Positions 58,242 to 64,000 of a stretch of DNA of 64,000 bases are shown one piece after another (within the stretch, counting starts at the first letter, position 1; each line of letters starts with the position of its first letter). The stretch is from Hyphomicrobiales bacterium (GTDB lineage: Bacteria; Pseudomonadota; Alphaproteobacteria; Rhizobiales; Rhizobiaceae), in assembly GCA_900471525.1 (NCBI GenBank), contig UCEZ01000014.1:62979-126978 (forward strand), read 5' to 3'. A program made the position numbers and the translations under genes. The notes beneath the pieces were generated by a model that saw only the letters and a list, made by a program, of their open reading frames with translations, did no database searches and was not told where the DNA came from.

Positions 58242-58712
58242 ATGCTCTTTACGCGGATAATTTTCATCATCACAATCTCTCTCACGATCATTCTTCCGTT
58301 CGGGCTCGGAGCGCGAGCGGACACCAATCGCGCCACGTTTCCAGAGGACTTCGACAAATTCGTCCGCTACGCGACATACGACTGGGGGTCGTCAAGGGAA
58401 GAAGCGTTCGCGCTCCCCGAAACGATCGAGCTCTCGAAATCCGGAAAGCCATTGCCGCCAGGCACCCGCCTGGTCCTCGGAATCTGGAAGAGCGACAAAC
58501 TGACTTCCTATTTCGTGATGCATAAAGGGATTGATTGGGGTCTCGACGTTTCCGAGGACAAGCGCACGGGCGATTGGCGTTTCCAGGAATTCGGGCTTGA
58601 TAAACAAGTGAACCGTAGCGCCTTCGCTGAACGCTGCGAGTCCTGTCATCAGTCCCAGGCGAGCAACGACTACATGTTCACGATCGATCGGATGCGGGAA
58701 TATCTCCCGTGA
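58242..58712 (+). CDS. Exported c-type cytochrome (cytochrome P460-like)
   Basis: A 156-residue protein. The signal peptide is LFTRIIFIITISLTIILPFGLGARA. The mature part follows the cytochrome P460 fold (TFPEDFDKFVRYATYDWG; LPPGTRLVLGIWKSDKL) and near the C-terminus has the single heme c site CESCHQSQ. It would carry one heme in the periplasm and could serve as electron carrier or sensor. The next gene, a multi-span DUF4405 protein, overlaps by four bases. The start at 58242 is preferred over ATG 58221 (no ribosome site). Confidence 0.82.
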   Translation: MLFTRIIFIITISLTIILPFGLGARADTNRATFPEDFDKFVRYATYDWGSSREEAFALPETIELSKSGKPLPPGTRLVLGIWKSDKLTSYFVMHKGIDWGLDVSEDKRTGDWRFQEFGLDKQVNRSAFAERCESCHQSQASNDYMFTIDRMREYLP

Positions 58713-59416
58713 CGCGGTCGCTTTCCGTCCGATTGGGGATGATTTTCCTCGCGGGCGGGCTGCTGATGGTTGACTTGGCCTATGATTGGCTTGGTAACGT
58801 GGCTCACGAGATCGTCGGAACGATTATGTTCGCGCTACTGCTCACCCACAACACCTTCAATCGACGTTGGTATGCAAGGGCTTCGAAGGGCGGCCGCAAT
58901 CTGCATGGATGGGTCAACATCGTCGTTATCGTTTCGCTACTCTCGACGATGCTGGCGCTACTGGGGACAAGCCTGATGATATCGCGCAGCATATTCAGTT
59001 TCCTGCCGTTTAGCGGAGGCTATGCCGCTCGCCTAATTCATGGGCTCGCCGCGTATTGGGCACTCGTCATCGTTTCGGCCCACATTGGCATGCGATGGTC
59101 AATGATCATGGGTGTTATGAGAGGATGGTTCCGGATAAACGACCGAAGCAATGTAAGGACCGCTGTCCTTCGTATACTGGCCGCCGCCATTTCGGTCTAT
59201 GGTATCCATAGTTCGTTCGTGATCGGTATCAGATCGAGGCTTATGGCCGAGATAACGATGAACGTCTGGATTTTCAGCCAACCCTCGCTTTGGTTTTTTC
59301 TCCAGACCGCTTCGATCATGGCGCTTTATGCATGCTCGGCGCATTATGCGATGAAATTGGCACGTGTGCTAACATGGCCAGAAGCGCGGGATGGTCGACT
59401 TCCAGACACGCGCTGA
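58709..59416 (+). CDS. DUF4405 membrane protein (possible heme b subunit)
   Basis: A 235-residue protein with about six membrane spans. Conserved His lie in the spans or just beside them (VAHEIVGTIMFALLLTHNTFN; LHGWVNIVVIVS; LIHGLAAYWALVIVSAHIGMRW), the layout of DUF4405 proteins, which resemble cytochrome b-type electron carriers with bis-His hemes. It starts at GTG in an overlap with the cytochrome gene (58709-58712), so the pair probably forms one membrane electron-transfer unit, perhaps linked to the exported oxidoreductases upstream. Confidence 0.78.
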   Translation: MTRSLSVRLGMIFLAGGLLMVDLAYDWLGNVAHEIVGTIMFALLLTHNTFNRRWYARASKGGRNLHGWVNIVVIVSLLSTMLALLGTSLMISRSIFSFLPFSGGYAARLIHGLAAYWALVIVSAHIGMRWSMIMGVMRGWFRINDRSNVRTAVLRILAAAISVYGIHSSFVIGIRSRLMAEITMNVWIFSQPSLWFFLQTASIMALYACSAHYAMKLARVLTWPEARDGRLPDTR

Positions 59417-59603
59417 GATCGGCGTCGGGTCGTAAAGTAACCGCGACGATGGCCGGATTGCGCCCGCATTTCGGACGTAAAAAACGACTGCAGCCAGATT
59501 CCAAAAATGGTCATCTATGCGATCGAGTCAGGCGGCTAGTTCGCGCCAGAAGCGGACCAGCGCTTGAACAAGTAGATTTCGGCCCTAATACATCAGTTTT
59601 GAC

Positions 59604-60179
59604 TTATTTCGGTGCCCGAGTCATTGCCCAGAGCGTGGGCGCCCCCGCAAACGGATGCCCCTCCACGGCGATTACGAAGCCAAGCCGACGATAGAAGTCG
59701 TGGGTTCGCGGAAAGGGTGTTTCCAAATAGCATGGCACGCGCGACCGGTCGGCGTTCTCCAATACCGGGGCAAGCAGGCGAGATCCAATGCCGCTACCTT
59801 GCATCTCAGGCTCAACACCGGTGAAGAAAAGGTACCAATGCGGCTCGGAGGGATGCCCGGATTCGAGCCCAGCGAAGCCTTCGAATAGGGCGACCGCAGT
59901 TTTTGGGTCGATCGCGCGTACCCGGTTTTCAGTCAGCGTTTGGCGCCTGAGGTCCCAGGCGGTCGACTGTCCAGCGTCTGGTGGCCGCCAGACCGCCGCC
60001 GCTACAATCTTCTCATCCATCATGGCCGCATAGACATGCCCAAACCTGATGTGCGCACGCACCACATCGTTAAAGAAGGCTCGGAACACCTCGGCGCGCC
60101 GGTTGGCATCAGGAAAATAATACGAGAAGATCGGGTCGGGCATGAATGCCCGCGTCAGCAGGGCAACTGCCTCTTTCAC
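59604..60179 (-). CDS. GNAT family N-acetyltransferase
   Basis: A 191-residue acetyltransferase starting at GTG: EAVALLTRAFMPDPIFSYYFPDANRR, then WYLFFTGVEPEMQGSGIGSRLLAPVLENADR (acetyl-CoA loop Gln-x-x-Gly-x-Gly) and YLETPFPRTHDFYRRLGFVI. This subgroup is widespread and of unknown substrate. It is convergent with the DUF4405 gene. The 187 bases to the left and the 240 to the right hold nothing else I can support; the start lacks a strong ribosome site. Confidence 0.85.
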   Translation of the reverse strand: MKEAVALLTRAFMPDPIFSYYFPDANRRAEVFRAFFNDVVRAHIRFGHVYAAMMDEKIVAAAVWRPPDAGQSTAWDLRRQTLTENRVRAIDPKTAVALFEGFAGLESGHPSEPHWYLFFTGVEPEMQGSGIGSRLLAPVLENADRSRVPCYLETPFPRTHDFYRRLGFVIAVEGHPFAGAPTLWAMTRAPK

Positions 60180-60420
60180 TCTGGTGGGTGCAGCCGACCA
60201 ATGACCAGTTCCACAACGTCGCCCCTGCTTGACCGCTGGCTCTTAAAACTCGGCGAAAGAGAAACATCGCGAACATTGTAAGCTATCGGGTGGAACCCGT
60301 CGCAACGCTCTCGCATCTTAGCTCAAAACAAAACCCACCTTTCCCGCGCGCCGAGAATTACGTATATTAGCTACATCTTATACGGTAGGATTTCAATTAT
60401 CGGCAGTGGGAGGGTTCGTC

Positions 60421-62862
60421 GTGACTTTTGGCCGGATCATGCTTACGGGTGCTGCTTTTATTACGCTGGGATTTACCGCTGTGTGGGCACAGGAGGTGAC
60501 AGGTAAGCTCGGCGAACCTGGTGCAACCACGACAATCACGGGTAAGCAACTTCCGCCACCAACTTCCGCTTTTGGGGGCGTGATCAAGGAGAAAGCCGCT
60601 GAATCGACGCCCTGGTGGGCTCCGCGTGTCGTCCCTCAGAAGGGAGCTCCAAACGTGCTGCTTATCATGACGGACGACCAGGGCTTCGGAGCGCCCAGCA
60701 CATTTGGCGGCGTCATTCCCACTCCAGCGATGGATCGCATCGCCAATGAGGGTTTGCGCTTCACGAATTTCCACTCGACTTCGCTTTGCTCGCCGTCCCG
60801 CGCGGCGCTGATCACCGGACGCAATCACCATTCCGTCGGCTTCGGCGTGGTCGGTGAAATCGCGACCGGGTATCCGGGCTACGACTCGATCATCCCGATC
60901 GAGAAGGGAACGATCGGCACGATCCTCAAGGAAAATGGATATGCCACCTCGTGGTTCGGCAAGAACCACAACACGCCCTCCTATCAATCGAGCCAGGCAG
61001 GTCCGTTCAACCAGTGGCCGACGGGCATGGGCTTCGACTATTTCTACGGCTTCGTCGGCGGCGATGCGAGCCAATGGCAGCCGAACCTTTTCCGCAACAC
61101 GACCGCCATTTATCCGTTTGAAGGCAATCCCGGCTGGAACATGGAAACGGCCATGGCCGACGAGGCTATCCAGTATATCAAGCAACTCAAGGAGATCGCG
61201 CCGGACAAGCCATGGCTGGTCTACTACGTGCCCGGTGCCACCCACGCGCCGCATCACCCGACGCCCGAATGGATCAAGAAGATCAGCGACATGCACCTCT
61301 TTGACGAGGGGTGGAACAAGGTCCGCGAGACGATCTTCGCCAACCAGAAGCGGCTCGGCATCATGCCCGAGAACGCCCAGCTCACGCCTTGGCCCGACAG
61401 TTTACCGCCATGGGATTCGCTCAGTTTCGAGGAGAAGAAGCTGTTCGTCAGGCAGGCGGATGTCTACGCCGCGTACCTTGCTTATGCCGACAACGAGATC
61501 GGCCGAGTGATCCAGGCGGTGGAGGATCTCGGAGAACTCGACAACACCCTGATCGTCTACATCGGCGGCGACAACGGGGCGAGCGCCGAGGGCATGCTCA
61601 ACGGAACGCCGAACGAGTTCACCACATTCAATGGTGTTGCTGTTCCGGTGAAGGACCAGTTCCTCTGGTACCCGTTCTGGGGGTCCGAGCGGACATTCCC
61701 CCACTTTGCGGCCGGCTGGGCCTGGGCAATGGGCACGCCGTTCAAGTGGGTAAAGCAGGTGCCTTCGCACTTCGGCGGAACTGCGCAGGGCATGGTCATG
61801 TCATGGCCTGGCCAGATCAACGACGCAGGCGGCGTCCGCACGCAGTTCCATCACTTCATCGACATCGTGCCGACGATCTTGGAAGCAACTGGCATCCCGC
61901 AGCCGGACACGATCGACGGCATAAAGCAGGAGCCGATCGAAGGCATCAGCATGGCCTACACTTGGGACAAGGCGAATGCCGCCGCCCCGACCCAACACAA
62001 GACACAGTATTTCGAGATGCTGGGAAACCGCGCGATATACCACGACGGATGGATTGCTGCGACGACGCCCGCGACACTTCCGTGGGAACTCAGCACCAAG
62101 ACGCCTCCCGACGTGATCACGGGCTACAACTGGGAACTCTACAACGTCGACGAAGACCCGACGCAGTTCACCGATCTCGCCGCCAAGATGCCCGACAAGC
62201 TCAAGGAGCTGCAGGACCTCTTCTACACGGAGGCAAAGAAGTACAACGTCCTGCCGCTAGACAACTCGACGCTTGCACGCTGGAACGCCGCTCGACCGAA
62301 CCTCACGGCAGGACGGACGCAGTTCACTTATTCGGGCGAACTGAGCGGTGTGCCTGGGAGCGCCGCCCCCAGCACCTTGAACAAGTCCTACACCATCACC
62401 GCCGAGGTCGAGATACCCGAGGGCGGTGCGGAAGGAATGATCGTCACCGAAGGCGGACGCTTTGGCGGTTACGGCCTATTCCTCAGCAAGGGAGATTTCG
62501 GTGTCGGCCGGGGGAAGGTCGTGTTCCTCTACAATCTCCTGGACCTGAAGCGGACGACATGGGAGGGGCCGGAACTCGAACCCGGCAAGCACACGATCGT
62601 CTTCGACTTCAAGTCGGATGGAAAGGGGCTTGGAGCGGGCGGCGCGGGGGTTCTGTCGGTGGACGGCAACGAGGTCGCAAAGAACTCCATCGATCATGGC
62701 ATCCCGGTTACCTTCCCGGAGGATGAGACCTTCGACGTCGGCCTCGACACCCGCACGGGCGTAGCCTTGCTGGAATACCGATACGACACGCCATTCCGCT
62801 TCACAGGTAAGATCGACAAATTGACCTTCGAACTGCGGCCCCAGTCAAATGCAACGCCCTGA
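60421..62862 (+). CDS. Exported arylsulfatase (about 813 aa)
   Basis: A large sulfatase. Sec signal TFGRIMLTGAAFITLGFTAVWAQ, then the alkaline-phosphatase-superfamily core: LLIMTDDQGFG (metal ligands), formylglycine site SLCSPSRAALITGRNH (Cys-x-Pro-x-Arg), SWFGKNHNTP and GGDNGASAEG. After about residue 600 comes an extra beta-rich domain seen in the larger arylsulfatases. The GTG at 60421 has GGGAGG seven bases before it; a GTG at 60406 is also in frame. It differs in size and Cys motif from the sulfatase at 25 kb. Confidence 0.92.
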   Translation: MTFGRIMLTGAAFITLGFTAVWAQEVTGKLGEPGATTTITGKQLPPPTSAFGGVIKEKAAESTPWWAPRVVPQKGAPNVLLIMTDDQGFGAPSTFGGVIPTPAMDRIANEGLRFTNFHSTSLCSPSRAALITGRNHHSVGFGVVGEIATGYPGYDSIIPIEKGTIGTILKENGYATSWFGKNHNTPSYQSSQAGPFNQWPTGMGFDYFYGFVGGDASQWQPNLFRNTTAIYPFEGNPGWNMETAMADEAIQYIKQLKEIAPDKPWLVYYVPGATHAPHHPTPEWIKKISDMHLFDEGWNKVRETIFANQKRLGIMPENAQLTPWPDSLPPWDSLSFEEKKLFVRQADVYAAYLAYADNEIGRVIQAVEDLGELDNTLIVYIGGDNGASAEGMLNGTPNEFTTFNGVAVPVKDQFLWYPFWGSERTFPHFAAGWAWAMGTPFKWVKQVPSHFGGTAQGMVMSWPGQINDAGGVRTQFHHFIDIVPTILEATGIPQPDTIDGIKQEPIEGISMAYTWDKANAAAPTQHKTQYFEMLGNRAIYHDGWIAATTPATLPWELSTKTPPDVITGYNWELYNVDEDPTQFTDLAAKMPDKLKELQDLFYTEAKKYNVLPLDNSTLARWNAARPNLTAGRTQFTYSGELSGVPGSAAPSTLNKSYTITAEVEIPEGGAEGMIVTEGGRFGGYGLFLSKGDFGVGRGKVVFLYNLLDLKRTTWEGPELEPGKHTIVFDFKSDGKGLGAGGAGVLSVDGNEVAKNSIDHGIPVTFPEDETFDVGLDTRTGVALLEYRYDTPFRFTGKIDKLTFELRPQSNATP

Positions 62863-62897
62863 TGATTGGACGAGCATGCTAGGGGAGGTACGGGTTT

Positions 62898-63245
62898 ATG
62901 ATACGCGTGCTTGATCTCGCTGCGTTTGGTGAAATCGCAACAGGGCTCGCTCTTCTCGTCGCGCCTTCCTTCGTAGGGCAGGTGTTGCTTGGGGAGGCGC
63001 TGACAGGTGCTGGGATTCCGACGGCCCGAGTAGCAGGCATTGCCCTGATAGCGCTCGGCGTTGCCTGCTGGAAGAATTCAGGTCTCCTCGGCATGCTGAT
63101 CTACAGTACGGCGGTCACGTGCTATCTGGCTTATTTCGGGCTGATGGAGGGCTCCGCTGGCGTCCTTCTGTGGCCCGCGGTTGGACTTCATGCGGTGCTG
63201 GGGACCTTGCTCTGGCGCAGTCACACGAAAACCCACACCTCCTAG
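62898..63245 (+). CDS. Small four-span membrane protein
   Basis: A 115-residue protein with four membrane spans (LAAFGEIATGLALLVAPSFVGQVL; VAGIALIALGVACW; GMLIYSTAVTCYLAYFGL; WPAVGLHAVLGTLLW). No family assigned with confidence. GGGGAGG nine bases before the ATG. It starts 36 bases after the sulfatase, so it may be co-transcribed, perhaps as a membrane partner. Confidence 0.75.
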   Translation: MIRVLDLAAFGEIATGLALLVAPSFVGQVLLGEALTGAGIPTARVAGIALIALGVACWKNSGLLGMLIYSTAVTCYLAYFGLMEGSAGVLLWPAVGLHAVLGTLLWRSHTKTHTS

Positions 63246-63433
63246 TTCATGTGCCCCACACAACTGCTTGGAACGAGGAGCAAAAAATCGTCGGTCACTC
63301 AAATACATAAATCGCATTTGGTGGTCTTTGCTACCTAATGCCGGAGAGAAGTCGGTTCGTATTCACCTTCGCCTAGGCGGCGATGCTACAAGCAAACCGC
63401 CAGCAGCTAGCCCCGATCAAAGCTCTCCAACTT

Positions 63434-64000
63434 CTATCGCATCCCGACAATGATGGTCGCTGTCGACAGCAGGCGAACATCACCTTCCCGCACAGCCTGT
63501 CTAGCCGACGCCAATACCTCCTGCCGGATCTTCGTATGTGTGGTCGTGTCCGCCTTCGAAAGCCCAGCGACCACTGGCGCTGCTATATCCGTCATGAAGT
63601 CCCAGTACTGCTCAGGTGTCGCGTGTGTCATCAATGAGGAGACCTCCTCTTCTTCGATGCGCTTCAGGCCTGACTGTTCGAAGGCGTTGCGCATCAGTGC
63701 TGGTTGAGCGCATCGAAAGAGGCCTGGCGAGCCTGGCGGAGGCGGGGACATCTGAACATGACGACCGATCGCCGACATGATGGTTGTCGCCCAAGGGTTC
63801 TTGTCGGGTTCGCTCCACACGGCAGCGACGATCCTCGAGCCAGGCTTGGCGACGCGGGCGAATTCGCGTGCCGAGAGATCAATGTCCGGAAAGAACATGA
63901 ATCCGAAGCGGCAGAGGACGGCGTCGAATGTGCCGTCAGGAAAGGGAAGGGCTCCCGCATCGGCAACCCTGGTATCGAAATTCGACAAGCCGCGACGCTC
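63434..64000 (-). CDS. Class I SAM-dependent methyltransferase, 5' end outside window
   Basis: The frame runs off the right edge, so the N-terminal SAM-binding Gly loop is not seen. The visible 189 residues contain post-loop motifs of Methyltransf_11 enzymes: RVADAGALPFPDGTFDAVLCRFGFMFFPD and EFARVAKPGSRIVAAVW. A helical C-terminal part follows (ALMRNAFEQSGLKRI; HATPEQYWDFMTDI), like ubiquinone-type or small-molecule methyltransferases. The 188 bases between it and the small membrane gene are empty. Confidence 0.82.
   Translation of the reverse strand, partial: ERRGLSNFDTRVADAGALPFPDGTFDAVLCRFGFMFFPDIDLSAREFARVAKPGSRIVAAVWSEPDKNPWATTIMSAIGRHVQMSPPPPGSPGLFRCAQPALMRNAFEQSGLKRIEEEEVSSLMTHATPEQYWDFMTDIAAPVVAGLSKADTTTHTKIRQEVLASARQAVREGDVRLLSTATIIVGMR

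Noticed and set aside
61311..62726. A 471-codon frame inside the second sulfatase
   Set aside because: Out-of-frame shadow of a well-supported gene; Arg/His/Gly-rich and without motifs.

Overview
This is a 64 kb piece of a GC-rich alphaproteobacterial chromosome. It most likely comes from Rhizobiales/Rhizobiaceae, because carA, a GatB/YqeY protein, dnaG and rpoD lie near one another and their protein sequences read as rhizobial. No 16S rRNA gene or other species-level marker is present, so the genus is left open.

Bases 1-31 kb are mostly core chromosome: a truncated MATE exporter, carA, a yqeY-like gene, dnaG, recQ, kbl and tdh (threonine to glycine plus acetyl-CoA) and rpoD. dnaG and rpoD are separated by about 10 kb of metabolic and accessory genes. 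Next come small stress and regulatory units. These are a DUF930 protein with a Pro-Glu-Lys stalk, a divergent ArsR/SRPBCC pair, a His-rich PadR regulator followed by a siderophore-interacting ferric reductase (a YqjI/YqjH-like pair), a Tat-exported sulfatase, YjbQ, SnoaL and SIMPL proteins.

At 31.28 kb an intact tRNA-Ile(CAU) gene is followed by a P4-type tyrosine integrase, and the sequence becomes visibly richer in A and T. This is an integrated island of about 18 kb. The 9-mer TTGTTGGTA occurs at both ends (31.48 and 49.08 kb) and looks like integrase arm-type sites, so the right end is probably near 49.1 kb. Cargo in order: an unknown protein, an AlpA-like regulator, an unknown protein, a possible replication initiator, a promoter and terminator that would make a short leader RNA, a DUF3768/DUF805/small exported protein block, a nuclease-like protein (DUF6615-like), an IS66 remnant, a serine resolvase with a possible res region, and a 2092-residue STAND NTPase with a Cap4-like nuclease N-terminus overlapping a 236-residue partner. 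The last pair looks like an Avs-type antiphage system.

From 49.6 to 52.2 kb is a second, separate accessory module. An XRE repressor is divergent from a small protein and an AAA+ ATPase/M41-type peptidase gene. Three GGCGCC repeats lie over the promoter between them. The small gene contains a 58-bp perfect palindrome, and the ATPase/peptidase gene carries two compensating frameshifts. This is the best candidate for an undescribed system.

From 53 to 64 kb is a LysR-controlled exported redox and hydrolase cluster: DUF1330, Tat hydrolase, SDR, Tat aldo/keto reductase, a P460-like c-type cytochrome and a DUF4405 membrane protein. A motif TTCTA-N4-CATGCARATWAT recurs before lysR, before the DUF1330 gene and before the SDR gene, which points to one regulon. 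A GNAT gene, a large sulfatase, a small membrane protein and a truncated methyltransferase end the window.
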